Positions 1-11,848 of a DNA stretch of 64,000 bases are shown here, piece by piece (positions within the stretch are counted from its first letter, which is position 1; each line of letters begins with the position of its first letter). The stretch spans positions 3,429,668-3,493,667 of the forward strand of contig CM068325.1 of the NCBI GenBank assembly GCA_034766995.1. Reading direction: 5' to 3'. A program made the position numbers and the translations under genes. Source of the DNA: Acanthacorydalis orientalis. Taxonomy: Eukaryota; Arthropoda; Insecta; Megaloptera; Corydalidae. Under the pieces are notes generated by a model, which was not told the DNA's origin, searched no databases, and was given only the letters and a program-made list of their open reading frames with translations.

Positions 1-27
1 GGCGAAACGACGGCGTACGCACACACG

Positions 28-64
<37 letters not shown>

Positions 65-434
65 GTACACACATACACACACATACATTTTCATAAAATC
101 GCTCACATGCAAGTAAATACATGTTCGCGAAACAGCAATATACTTTTGTGATGACAAACAGCGAGCTTAGAACAAAAAGCTCTGCGCCAAACCAATACGA
201 TTTTGTAGCTGTGTATGTATATGTATATATATACATGTGTATATATATATATATTTGTGTGTGTGTGTGCTTGTATACTTGGAGCATTCGACAGGAAATG
301 ACGAGTTTATTTTTAGTGTATTCATCGTCGACACCTTTCCACATCCGATGGAAAATCCACGCCGGTGAAATCGGTTGGTCGTGAACTTCGATTCTGTAAA
401 CTAGGACGTTCCTGTGTACAATACGCACGCACGA

Positions 435-483
<49 letters not shown>

Positions 484-779
484 AATAATCCTGTATTAAT
501 ACAGCCATCGAATCGTCAAAAAAAAGTACAATTTTCAGTCGTATCGCAGCGACATGTAATCCGTTTCTTTGACTGTGTGCGTGTGTGCGTGTGAAAAATG
601 TGCGGTGCCGATGAGAAAGATCGAACGTACGACCGGTACGTTGTACAGACTGAAAACGAACCGATTATAGAGTCATGATTTACGAGGAAGTCCATTCGGA
701 GATCCGCTTTTAAATGTGGGTGTGTGATTTTTTTTTGCAAAACTTCATACTCTTTGAATAGTACAGGTATTGATAAATG

Positions 780-821
<42 letters not shown>

Positions 822-836
822 AATACATATTTATAA

Positions 837-901
<65 letters not shown>

Positions 902-1064
902 TATAATATCGAAGTTATTCACAAAATATGTTCGATGAGGTCGACCTATTTACTTAGGACGTTGTGGTTTCATGGTATCCAGCTATGTTTATCTCATATA
1001 TAAAATGGTAATATGAAGTTCGAATCTGTCCGCGAATAATTATTACATGGACATAAATAATTTT
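1..1064. repeat. Microsatellite-rich intron segment
   Basis: This segment holds CA then TA repeats at 19-64, TA/GT at about 210-270, GT then TA at 433-480, and a long compound TA/TACATA tract at about 779-904. The bases between are unremarkable AT-rich sequence. It lies downstream of the donor at 4335, so it belongs to the next intron of the receptor gene if that gene continues leftward. Confidence 0.85.
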
Positions 1065-1161
1065 TAAATAATATATTTATTGTTCGGTCACATGTAGAGG
1101 TTTATAATTGCAAAGTGGGCGAGTACAGTGTGCAGGGGGCGAAGCCCGCTAGTATATACAT

Positions 1162-1224
<63 letters not shown>

Positions 1225-1348
1225 GATTATATAGATATGAATGAATTTTAATAATATGTTTATTGTTCGGTTACATGTAGAGATTTATAATTGCAAAGTG
1301 GGCGAGTGCAGCGTGCAGGGGGCGAAGCCCACTAGTATATACATACAT

Positions 1349-1403
<55 letters not shown>

Positions 1404-1500
1404 TATAGATATAAACATAAATGAATTTAAATAATATGTTTATTGTTCGGTTACATGCAGAGGTTTATAATTAACAAGTGGGAAAGCACAGCGAGTAAAT
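1065..1500 (+). repeat. Three-unit repeat with Helitron-like ends
   Basis: Three copies start with tattgttcggt.acatg at about 1078, 1261 and 1441 (spacing 183 and 180). Copies one and two end in gggcgaagcccgctagt (1138-1152) or gggcgaagcccactagt (to 1336), followed by TA microsatellite. A GGGC-GAA-GCCC stem-loop just before CTAGT resembles a Helitron or Helentron 3' end (hairpin then CTRR-T). The third copy loses the hairpin after about 1485. No transposase or helicase frame is present. The TA tracts are part of the repeating unit, so it may simply be another tandem array of about 182 bp. Confidence 0.55.
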
Positions 1501-2280
1501 CACGCGTCTAAACAGATGTCGCTGTAACAAGATACGGGCCTGTGTTTAACGATCCGGTGTCTCGAATTCGGTAAAAAAAATTCACAAGCCCCTCTCCAGG
1601 TGTCTGCATGTCGAGTGACGGATCTAACGGATTAAGAGTATACACTCGCCCTCCGATCCCTTAAAAGTCGACCCGTGTTCCTTCTCGTGTACGGACGCGC
1701 CGCGGAACCGTAACGGGAACGGAACAATGCCCGGAAAGGAGAACGTCGACCGATTTATGTAAATACGCGACCGCGACTATGAAATATGATAATGTTTTTC
1801 TTTTCATTCGGCACCGATTTAATGGCGCTGCCTCAACAATGAAATCGGCACGGATGCAGAAGAACGCGCGCGCGTATGTAAATGTATTCAAATCGGGAGA
1901 CTCACCTGCGCCGTTTGCAATTACGTACGGCCGCGGTCTCGATGCGAACGCAGTCGAGACGTTTGTGAATATTTTTTTACGGTTCGGATGGGTGCTTCCC
2001 GTCCGGAGACATTCGGCCGCTCTTTTTTTTCTGGAGGTTCTTAGCTCCGTTCGTATCGATTTAGAGAACGAATTGTCTCCACCGATAAATGTTTACAGCT
2101 TTGTTTTAAGAGAAGTGTATGTACAAAAAAAAACCAAGAAACCAGAAAATCTTAAAGAAATGAGTGTAGATTTGAGAGTTTTTGTGATGCCAATGCTTGA
2201 ATGTTTGTCGGTTCATTAAAAAAATATATTGACATTTTCCTGTAGAGTGTTTATTAACGCATTAACCTGTACATAGTAAT

Positions 2281-2745
2281 GATTAAGGTTCGTTCAGACT
2301 GTTTTAAATCAAAATCTGTATCCGTCTGATCATTAACCCACGATTTTAAGCCGGAAATCGATGAAAAATCGACCAGGGTTGACAGGAAGGAGAGTGTTGT
2401 AAATTCTACACGTCTTTTCAATTCCGCATAGGCTTCAACTTCTGAATAGAGATGGTTAGGGTTCAGATAGGCTGTTTTAAATCAGAATCTATATTCATGT
2501 GACGTCAAGTCGACGATTTTAAAGCTAAAATCGATGAAAAATCGACCAGGGTTGACAGGAAGAAGAGTGTTGTCAATATTTCATGTCTTTTCAATCCTGT
2601 ATGGACTAAAAAAAATTGGTCAGTGTGCATGTATGCTATTTCAGGTCGAAATCTATACCGATCTGACCACAAGTCGAAGATTTCAATGGCGAGATCAATG
2701 AAAAATCGACCAGGATTGACGGGAAGGAGAGTGTCATGATTCCGA
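2281..2745 (+). repeat. Tandem array, units about 165-172 bp
   Basis: The core aatcgaccaggrttgac recurs at 2367, 2539 and 2704, followed by aggaagaagagtgttgt-like sequence. Units also share tagactgttttaaatc-type segments. The same family reappears at 3655-4140 after a CpG-rich block. There is no coding potential; short frames here are repeats of one another. Confidence 0.8.
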
Positions 2746-3654
2746 TGTGGATCGACGGACCGTCCGTCGATCGTCGCCGCGAAGTCAATCCTCTCGACGG
2801 CTCGACGCCGTGCCAAGACGCGCGTCGATCCCGCCCCCGGTTCCCCCGCATTGCCGTGCGCGCATATCGATCACTCCCGCAAAATTAATTAAACTCCCGC
2901 GCCGCGTGCACGCAGTCAAACGGCTAGAAACGCACACGCACATAACTGTAATGAACACGACAGACGGGACTGCTCTTCTGCGGCTCACGGGGCGACGTTT
3001 TCGGCTTTAATTATGTACGTACACGTATTACACAATGTCAGAAAGTGGTCGTGAGCGCGATCAGTCCCCGCGCGGCGTCGCGCCCCGCCCGCCCGTTCGG
3101 TCTAATAATCGACGGAATCCGTCGTCGATGGAGTAAATTAGTTTACATTGAAGATGAAAGGTAGCGACGTCGCGCGCCCCTCCACGCAGAGAGACGGGTC
3201 ATTATTACCATTAAGAGATACTGAACAGTCGTTCTGTGCGGGGACGTCGACCGGGAATGGGGCCGGAGACGGGATGAACGCGCGCCGCCCGATCCGGATT
3301 ATTAATATACGGTTGACAGCCGATGCGGTTTCGGTTCACGCCGACTTTCTATACAGAATCGTCGTCAGATCGAATCGAAAAACTGTTTATTTATTTTTTA
3401 AAAAAAACAAACAAACAGGAACACACATATCACACATTACAACAAACCGAACCGTTCCATTTTTATATTAAAAAAACACCTCTCATTCATTCAAATTCAG
3501 TTCTGCGGAAATCCGAGAGAGAAACGCCCGATTCCTCGACAATCTAATAGAATTTTCTCTTAACTCTTTCTCTGATCCTGTTCATTTCTCTTTCGACGTC
3601 CTGCTACCATTAATATTCTTCTATCGGCGTTCGTTGTACTCGCGTTTTTCAATC
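2746..3654. other. CpG-rich block between two arrays of one family, no gene recognised
   Basis: The sequence is rich in CpG and includes a perfect 11-bp-arm palindrome at 2750-2772 (gatcgacggac, one-base spacer, inverted copy). Open frames up to 107 codons show no recognisable protein. GPCR TM5-TM7 sequence was looked for on the minus strand and not seen. Confidence 0.6.
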
Positions 3655-4140
3655 ACCGATCGACCAGGATCAACAGGAAGAAGAGTGTTGTAAATCATTA
3701 ACCGCACAGACATTTAACCTCTGAATAGAAACGGTTAGGATTCAGGTAGACTGTTTTCAGTCGAAATCTGTATACATCTGATCCTAAATCGAAGGATTTA
3801 AAGCTAAAATCAATGAAAAATCGACCGGGATTGACGGGAAAAAGAGTGTTGTAAAACTTTCATGTCGTTTCAATTCTGTATAGGCTTTTACCTCTGAATA
3901 GAAACGGTTAACGTTAAGATAGGCTATTTTAAGTCGAAATATATAGTCATATGATCTTACATAAGAGATTTTAAAGTCGAGATTAAACAAAAATCGACCA
4001 GGATTGACGGGATGATGAGTCTTGTAAATCTTTCATGTCTTTTCGATTCTGTATAGACTTTAACCTCTGAATAGAAATGGTTAAAGTTAAGATAGGCTGT
4101 TTTAAGTCGAAATATATATTCATATGATCCTAAATCAGAG
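3655..4140 (+). repeat. Tandem array, same family as 2281-2745
   Basis: The core gatcgacc.gga appears at about 3659, 3817 and 3991 (spacing 158 and 174). Each is followed by a tcatgtc.tttcaattctgtatagg segment and cctctgaatagaaa.ggtta. It ends about 200 bp from the donor of the second coding exon. Confidence 0.8.
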
Positions 4141-4335
4141 ATTTCACCGATCGAATATATAATATTTAATACTAAATATATAATATTTAGTGGCGAGATT
4201 GAGTCCGGTCGGTGTTCGAGCGCCTCCCCGGCACGTCTTACAAGCCGATTCGATACAAAACTGATTAGACGATGCGGAACACTGTACAAGGAAAAAAAAC
4301 GAACCATCTGGTCCAGAGACGGGCACGCTACTTAC

Positions 4336-4483
4336 CGAACACGAGTGCTATCAGCCAGATGATGATTATCGCCGTTTTGGCCCTTCCGGTCGTCGACTTG
4401 AACTTCAGCGGGTAGCATATGGCGTACCATCTGTCGATCGATATGAATGTGAGTGTCAGCACGGAGACAGTCACGGACACCGT
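4336..4483 (-). CDS. Allatotropin receptor-like GPCR, second coding exon (TM3-TM4)
   Basis: This 148-bp exon continues the reading frame of the exon at 49298-50143. The acceptor is cttttccag before ACG at 4483; the donor is G|GTAAGT at 4336/4335. It encodes 49 codons plus one base (phase 0 in, phase 1 out). Translation starts TVSVTVSVLTLTFISIDRWY, so the exon junction falls inside TM3 and restores the family pattern LYLQ-TVSVxVSVLTL. The G-protein contact motif is DRW (D299-R300-W301 in the joined numbering), the orexin/allatotropin form of DRY. ICL2 reads YPLKFKSTTGRAKTA and TM4 contains W325 (position 4.50). The chain is cut in TM4 at LIALVF, so TM4 end, ECL2, TM5-TM7 and the C-tail must be encoded further left. 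I found no exon for them in 1-4335. Identity is supported by near family-consensus sequence and by matched splice phase. Confidence 0.93.
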
Positions 4484-5577
4484 CTGGAAAAGAGATCAAC
4501 AGTGTCAGTTCCGGTTCGGAGAAACCGTCCGCTTCTGAAAACGATCTAACAGTTTAATAAAGACGTTCGAGTCTTACAGTTCGAAAGAACCGTTACTCGA
4601 GTACTCTTCATGGATATTCTTGTTAGGAACAGGTTCGAGACGTCGTGAGGAGTACCTGTTTCTCTTCTGAAAACGTCGCAACGGTCGACACATTTATTAA
4701 ACTGTATCGAGTTTCACTTTTATCATTGATTATGAACGTCTGTCTTCACTGTCAGATTTAATTTTCAAAACAATTCGAAAAATATGAAATCGTACGAGTC
4801 TGTGAAACCCTGAATCCATCCCTCAACCGTCGGCGTTTATTCAAACCGTGTTTAGGTCCGTGATCCTTCCCCAATTCCCCGATCGGTCTCCTGTCCACAC
4901 ACACACATAAAATATCGTGCAGATATAAGAGAGAAACGTACGTGACGATAGATAATAAAGCTCGGATCCACTTTCAAAGTACTTTTTTTTCAAGGAACGT
5001 CTCTTTTAAACGCACCCGAACCGATATGTAAACCTGCAAGTATTTATCGAACACTGAAATAAACAAACCCAGCTAGTCGAGCAACGGATCCGATATTGGA
5101 AACTTGTGACACAGTGGCGGCGGTTGAATTGTGTCGTGATCGTCCTTTGTGTCGAACTAAACACACAACACACACACACAGAGACTGACTGATGAGTGAG
5201 TACAGGGACGGATACGTGTGTGTGTGTGTTTCCTCGTCACGCCCGTCGTGTGTACGTCCCGCGTTTGATATCCGTGAGACTGAATCGAGGAGCCGCACAC
5301 ACACACACCGGGTTCGAGTCTGTTTTTTTCCCGTACGATCGTACCGTCATTCTCCAGTTCCGGAACAGTCTGCCGACGTATCGGAAAATTTGCATACCGT
5401 GCATGTGCTTTCCGCCAGATACTAAGAAAGAAAACATGTTTTCGTTCAAATTCTTTTTTTTTACCTAAATTCCGAACGACTTCCGGCATGAAATCGAGCA
5501 GGGAACCGATCTATTTTCACATACTCTCCCGAATAACACTCTTCTGTATATGCACGTATTCAAATCTACAAAAATTC
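4484..5577. other. Intron sequence next to the acceptor, no gene recognised
   Basis: The first part is plain AT-rich sequence; 4985-5450 is CpG-richer with short CA/GT runs at 5160-5181, 5216-5230 and 5296-5308. Overlapping short frames at 5044-5489 in several phases are explained by these simple repeats. Confidence 0.6.
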
Positions 5578-5825
5578 AGCCAGTGGCGTCTCGACGTAAT
5601 CTCGAGAGTCCGTTTAAAGAAACCAGCACATGTTCGGTCGCTTTTTCATGATCCGCTTTACGGTTTTCAATGAAAGTTTTTTTTTTAAAAAAAAACAGAA
5701 GCGTTCGAAAGGACATTGTACCGAAAACCTGAACGATTTTTTTTTTACAACGAACACTCGAACAGTCAGTGGCGCCTCGAAAATTCAGTCAGTGGCGTCT
5801 CGTCGAAATCTGAAACTTTTAAACG
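5578..5825 (+). repeat. Diverged repeat with cagtggcgtctcg core
   Basis: The core cagtggcgtctcg occurs at 5581 and 5790, with cagtggcgcctcg at 5767. The 5581-5767 spacing is 186 bp. The same core recurs in the array at 7060-7625, so both belong to one family. Confidence 0.6.
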
Positions 5826-7059
5826 TCCGATTATAGATTTTCTTGCGTCGGAACCGACGTTCGGTCGATCCTCTCACCCACGGCCGTATCTTCGATACTC
5901 AAACGGTCAATTGTCTCATATCTCCGGACAGGAAGAAAAAATTAACGAGGAGATATCATGCCGATTAAAGGGACACACACACACATTCGAATATGTGATT
6001 GAGACCGATCTCTCGAGCGGTTACGAAAAATCGCGGGCGCTGATTTCGTCGAGCCGTTACGATTGCCCAACGTTCACACGGAATCGTCCCGTATTGCGCC
6101 TCCACTCCCGCTAACACCCGCGCTCCTCGGATACGTGCACGGACGGGATAACTGGATTTCTGTGAAGCGGCGCCGGCGGCCGAGCACAGGAACGACATCG
6201 AATCTCCGCACGAAATTAAAAACATCAACTCGTTATAAACTGTAATTTGTATCTGACGTCGTCGTCGGGCGTCTGACGACGCCGATAAATACGTTACGGC
6301 GTCCGCGTTCGAGTCCCGCTCGTGGAAAAAAGCGCGCGCGCGCACACACACACACACACACATCTAGGCGCTGTTCTTCTCCCACACCCCTTCACGGCCA
6401 TATCTCAGCCGCAACTTACAGTGACTAATATTTATACTTTCACACACACACACACACACAAGTGTGTGTGTGTGTGTGTGTGCGTGCGATAGAGCCGTGT
6501 ATCGGTTCAGTTCAGAGGCGGGATACAAACTCGAACGTTACATACATATATATTTTTAACGTGCGCTTTGACACACAGTTTGAGCGATGATTGCAAGGTC
6601 CCCGAGGGCATTCATCTACGTCAACAGGCTTTGTGCGCGCGCTTCTCAACTTTCTATTCCGTGTCTACACACACACACGCGCACACATCCGATACATAAA
6701 CTTTACAGAGTCTCGTTAAAACCCGACCCGAGGCTCTGACGGGCCGTAATCAGTCCGAATCGACGCCGAGACTGGTTCACCGGCCCGAACAGTTCGGGAA
6801 TCGCTCGTTCTCTCCACGACACAATCCTCGAGACGTGGAATCGAACGAAGAGGACGATACGCGCGTCCTCGTTAGATTTTTTCAAGCTCGGAAAGCTTTA
6901 GAGCGGTGCGGAGCGACTTGCGCGGTCTTTGTGCGAGAACAGGTTGAGAATCGCTCGTTCTGGCGAGTTATTTGCGAGGGTGGGGGTCAAAAATGAAAAA
7001 GAACGTGTGTAAGAGATAGGAGAATGTTTTTCATAGAGACAGGTTTCAATCAAACACAG
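5826..7059. other. CpG-rich intron sequence with CA/GT runs, no gene recognised
   Basis: A GC then CA run is at 6327-6362. A CA tract directly followed by a GT tract (6442-6482) can fold into a hairpin. A CA run lies at 6669-6687. The phrase aatcgctcgttct appears twice (about 6797 and 6951). Frames up to 132 codons at 5716-6363 overlap each other on both strands and resemble nothing I know. Confidence 0.55.
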
Positions 7060-7625
7060 TTTTTGGGTTTAAAACACGAGATCAGTGGCGTCTAAGCTAA
7101 TTTAAAATTTTCATCGTGTGACTTATGACATGTCGGGTCGTTCTTGTGCAGTTTTCTCCGTATTCTCGGACCAAAATTCGTATAGCGGCGTCTCGAATAA
7201 TTTCGATTTAGTTTTCATTGCTTTACAGTATGTCGAATCGATTTTACGCAATTCTCCCTAAAGTCTTTGTATTTAAATTGAAAGAAATGATACTGTCAGG
7301 AAGACCAATCGATAATCTATAAAAAATCTCAGTAGAATTTTTTTATAAATTAGTAAACATGCCAGTAGTGGCGTTTCAAATAATCACAATTATGTTTTGA
7401 TTGTTTTATAGTATGCTGAATCGTTTTTTCGCAATTTTCCCTAAAGTCTTGAACTAGAATCGAAAAAAATGCCAACCGTTAGAAAGAGGATTAAATAATC
7501 TACAAAAAATCCAAATACGTTATTTTCATAAACCGACAAACATGAGAGCAGTGGCATCTACAAGTAATTTAAAATGTGCACACTCTGAATTACGGCACGT
7601 CGGGTCGTTCCTGTGCGATCCTCTC
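7060..7625 (+). repeat. Tandem array, about 183-bp unit, GC-rich ends
   Basis: Homologous points are gtcgggtcgttcttgtgcag (7132), gtcgaatcgattttacgcaa (7232), gctgaatcgttttttcgcaa (7415) and gtcgggtcgttcctgtgcga (7599); spacing 100, 183, 184. The core agtggcgtct precedes each. First and last units agree at G/C positions where the inner units have A or T. Confidence 0.8.
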
Positions 7626-8022
7626 CCCACATTACACGAACAAAATTTAAAATCATTACGAGCGGCGAAAAGGGCATTCGACGTGCTACAGAAAAAGCCG
7701 AAAGACGTCCTGAAGAATCGATCCGGTTATACACCGAGAACACGGCGAGCGCGCTCCATAAATCAATCACGATGGATGGATGGACGGATGTATGGACGGC
7801 GGCGCGCTCCGGAGACTGGATACGAGGTGACCGTCTATCAGACACGATGTCACATGATTAATCTTAATAATTTTCGAACAACGGTTCGCGTGTGAAAAAA
7901 ATAGAATGGAGCACACAGCAGATAGCTATTTATGAAATGGAAAACTGTCCATATATCAAGCGCCGGAATAATGGTATGAGATGGGAACAGGATATGAGAT
8001 CAAGGATTATATATGTACTCAT

Positions 8023-8082
<60 letters not shown>

Positions 8083-8589
8083 GAGAGAGAGAAAGAAAGA
8101 GTGATACAGACACGAACACTTCACACATCTTGTAAAATAAATTGTCTCTGACGACGAGACCGTGCACCGGGCGTTCGTTTCGGGTGGGGCGGGCGGTCGA
8201 CGCCGTCCCACCGTCTCGACCCCCATCTGAACATCATCTTCGAAACAGTTCACACCGAACGTTGCGGCCTGTCGTGCGACACGACCGTGTCCCGCCACAA
8301 ACGTTCGTGCATCCATCCCTCTATCCGCGTTCTCTGTCGTTCGTTCGAGGTCCTCGTGCGTCCCGAAACGGCCGCTGTACCGAATGCACCACCGTAGGCC
8401 GGACGGATCGCGAACCCGCAAACGTTTGACCGCAGACTAACGTTTCGGTTCGTTGACCGAACCGTTCGCGCGCTTCCCTCATCATAATCAATTGACGTTT
8501 CGATAGATCCGAACAGGGGATGCCGGGATCGATACGAAGCGACAGGTCGGTGTGAATTCCGGGAAGATCGGCCCGGGAGAGACTTGACA
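7626..8589. other. CpG-rich block with TA/GA tract, no gene recognised
   Basis: It contains a CA run then about 46 bp of TA (8022-8078) followed by GA. The rest (7630-7860, 8150-8590) is CpG-rich. Frames up to 163 codons (7930-8421, minus) run through the TA tract and look like chance frames. Confidence 0.55.
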
Positions 8590-9245
8590 AAACAACCTTA
8601 AGCAATTCTCAAAAAAAACGGTCCGACAAACGAATCAAATATCGATTAAGAAAAGTGTTTTGGGGAAAATGTCATACAAGCCGTAATTATTTTCCAACCA
8701 AAATGATTTTTATGCAAGTTGTACATAATTATCTTCTATTTTCTTCCACCTACTCAAAATTTAATTCTGATAAAAATACCTTAAGCAGTTCTCAAAAAAC
8801 GATCTGGCAACCGATTCAAATATCAATTAGGAAAAACTATTTTGGGAAAAATGTCGTACAGGCCGTAATTATTTTCCAGCCGAAACGATTTTTATACAAA
8901 TTATACATAATTCTCTCCTATTTTCTTCTATATACTCAAAATTCAATTTTGAAAAAAATTACCTTAAGCAGTTCTCAAAAAACCGATCTGGCAAACGAAT
9001 CAAATATCAATTAAGAAAACTATTTTGGGAAAAATGTCGTATAGGCCGTAATTATTTTCCATTCAAAACGATTTTTATACAGAACATAAATAATTCAATC
9101 CTATTACACTGTATGTACTAAAAATTTAATTTTAACAAACGCCCATTAAGCAATTTTTAAAAAACCGATCTGACAAACGAATCAAATATCGATTAAGAAA
9201 ACTATTTTAAATGAAAATGTCACACGAGCCTTAATTATTTTCGAA
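8590..9245 (+). repeat. Tandem array, 183-bp unit, about 3.6 copies
   Basis: The anchor tta of ccttaagcarttctcaaaa falls at 8598, 8781, 8964 and 9146 (183, 183, 182). Each unit also carries gaatcaaatat.aatta.gaaaa and gccgtaattattttcc. The interior is strongly AT-rich. A 119-codon frame across it repeats itself and is not a gene. Confidence 0.9.
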
Positions 9246-10724
9246 CCGAGTTAATTTGTCTACCACATATAAGAGATTCGACCATCTTTCTTGCCCGGAA
9301 CTCACCTTCACTCCTGTCACAACGACAGATTCACCGAAAGGAGTTCAGTTGCCAGAAAACGCGCCCGATACATATTTTCAGACCTTTAGAAAACAGACTC
9401 TCCCTGGAACAATCACTCAAAGAGAAAAGAAATTCATTTCTCCATACCATCCGACACTTTTCCATCGATTCACGTCCGCGAGATTCATTTGAACGATGGC
9501 TTTTTCCATTGAAATTTATTTAAAGGCCCTGCACTACCATTCATCGTCATGGAATCACTCAGACCGTTCTGTGTCTCTCTCACTCTCTAAATATATGTTT
9601 ATGTATGAATGTATGAAGAGATATAAAGGTGATAAACTTATAAAAAAAATGATACACTGAGCAGTGATAAATTCCCGTTTATGTTTCGACGTGGTCCGTG
9701 CGAGCTTTTAGCGACGCTGTAAAAAGGGCCGTTCGGATTCGCGAGGACGGGTCTATTTACGCCGCGGACGAGTATCTCGTCTCTGTCTGTGTGTGTGTGA
9801 TCTCTTTTTCTGTCTCTCATCACGTCCACGTATACACACACACAGAGAGAAAGTATGAGATGAAATTACACGATAAATAATTCACAAGCCGAGCTTTCAC
9901 TCTAATCCTGTACGGAGACACGACTATTATCCGAATCGTTTGACACACACACACACATACATTCATACACACATAGAGAGAGATCTGAAGACAGGCAGCT
10001 TTCAGAGCTTTCGAAAAATCGTATTATCGGCCGCCCGGTGTCAATTATCGATATGTTTTTGTCTCTATTGTGTGCGGACGGGCTGAGATGCATCAATCAC
10101 TCGATGAAAGTCTATAAAACGCACACACAAGCGTATGTCTGTGTGTGTGTGTGTTACACGGATCGACCGGTTATGCCCGGAGAGCTTTCACCGATAGCCA
10201 GATAGTACGGGAACGGCGACGGCGCTTCCACACATCCGAGCATTAATCGTGCGTTCGTGGAACGTTGCGTAGACGGTCCCGCGGGACGCGTCCGCGCTCG
10301 CACCCAATCAAATCGGTCCGATCGTCGCGCAGGGACTCGAACGTCCCACGGGCGCCGGCAACGAACCCGCGGCCGACGCACGGGCCGATACCGAAACGTG
10401 CGAAACATCGATCGTCGGTTTATCGGACGTGCGAACGGGGGCGAAGACGTTTTTTCTTTTTTTTTTAACGTATATAAACAGCGGCGGTCGAGGGAACGGC
10501 CGTGCGGATGAAACGGGAAGACCGACGGTCGATTGTCGACGAGAGTCGACGGGAATTATTTCTCACGGATCGTACGAACGGGCGGGTTTCGAGGGAGGGC
10601 GCACTGGATTCAAGGAACGGTTCGAGAGGGTCGCAGAAATGTTCAAAGTATGAAAACGAGTGGAAGATTTGGACTGTTGGGAGGACTGCGAGACGAACCT
10701 CGACCTGTTGTGTTTGAAAAACGA
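9246..10724. other. Mixed intron sequence, no gene recognised
   Basis: It contains short GT/CA runs near 9788, 9835, 9942 and 10138. A CpG-rich block spans 10154-10640. Frames of 60-109 codons overlap in opposite strands in the CpG-rich part. None has a recognisable domain. Confidence 0.55.
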
Positions 10725-10995
10725 GAAAAAATATTTTCAAATATTTTACAGGCGATACACAGGGGCGATTTTTGAAAAATCTTAACGTGGACACAAGAAA
10801 AGCTTGTAAAGAGTTGCAGAAGGGCTCGAAGTATGAAAAAGTATCAAAAATGTCAACTATTTAGAAGACAGAGAGTCGAACCAGGACCTGCTGTGGTTTA
10901 AAAACAACAAAAAATATTTTACAGGCGATACACAGGGGCGATTTTTGAAAAATCGCACACTGTATTCGAGAGAAGCTCGGAAAGGGTTGCAGGAA
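10725..10995 (+). repeat. Two-unit tandem repeat, 172-bp spacing
   Basis: ttttacaggcgatacacagg followed by ggcgatttttgaaaaatc occurs at about 10744 and 10916. A gttgcag.a.gttc segment follows in each. Confidence 0.75.
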
Positions 10996-11489
10996 TGTTC
11001 AGAGCACGTCAACGTATCAAAGATATGAAACCGTACCGTCGACCGGGAGTCGACCGTCGACCCGTCCCTCTTGAAATTCAACGCGACCGGCTCGAAACGC
11101 ACAGCCGGATACAGAACACAACCGCGTACGCATTCAAGTCGCCGACGAGGAGCGAACGACGAACACAGTCTGTTCGGCTCTGTTTTTCTTATTGGGGGGA
11201 TGAAAAAAAAAAAAACGAACGACACGCGTTACGACGACCGAATCCGGCGAACTCTGTCGTCTTGTAACGCGACGCCGCCACCGCGCCATAACGATAAGCT
11301 CGTGCTTTTGCGGCGAAGCTGCTTACATAATTATTAACCGCAGTGCGCGCACGTGCGCCGTCTAATTTCGAGAGGGCGGGAGAGAGCGCGCGTTTCCCTT
11401 AACGACCGTGCGGCGACTTCACACGATTTCTTTCGTTCGACTTAATTAAACGCACGTTTACGAATGGAAACAGAACGGATGATCGTTTC

Positions 11490-11527
<38 letters not shown>

Positions 11528-11689
11528 CATATATATACACATATATACATACATGTCCAAGAAATCAAGTCATTTCCTAACAATATTTTAGAGAAAGATC
11601 CGATTTTTTAATATCTTCCTACTCTAGAGGACAGTTAACTATTTTTCTGCATACAAAGGGCCTAACAGTACTTAGAAATTAGGTAGATT
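10996..11689. other. CpG-rich block and CA/TA microsatellite, no gene recognised
   Basis: The sequence at 11000-11470 is CpG-rich. A CA tract (11492-11520) grades into TA/TACATA (to about 11555). Confidence 0.6.
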
Positions 11690-11783
11690 GTCGGATAAAT
11701 AGATTGATAGACAGAGATATTAATGTATAGATAAATAGATAGAGAGATTGACTGGTTAGTTGATAAATAGACACCTAAATACA

Positions 11784-11813
11784 CAAATGGTCGCATATCT
11801 ATGCGACCATTTG
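11784..11813. repeat. Perfect short palindrome
   Basis: The 13-base arms caaatggtcgcat are separated by a 4-base loop and followed by their exact inverse. It sits at the start of the GATA arm and just before the longer hairpin at 11849-12000. Confidence 0.85.
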
Positions 11814-11848
11814 TCTATTTGTCTGCGTATTCATTTGTCTATGTGACC

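Noticed and set aside
1..4335. Third coding exon of the receptor (TM5 onward)
   Set aside because: Read on the minus strand; no ECL2/TM5-TM7 motifs such as a CWxP or NPxxY pattern are seen next to splice sites, so it is taken to lie outside the window.
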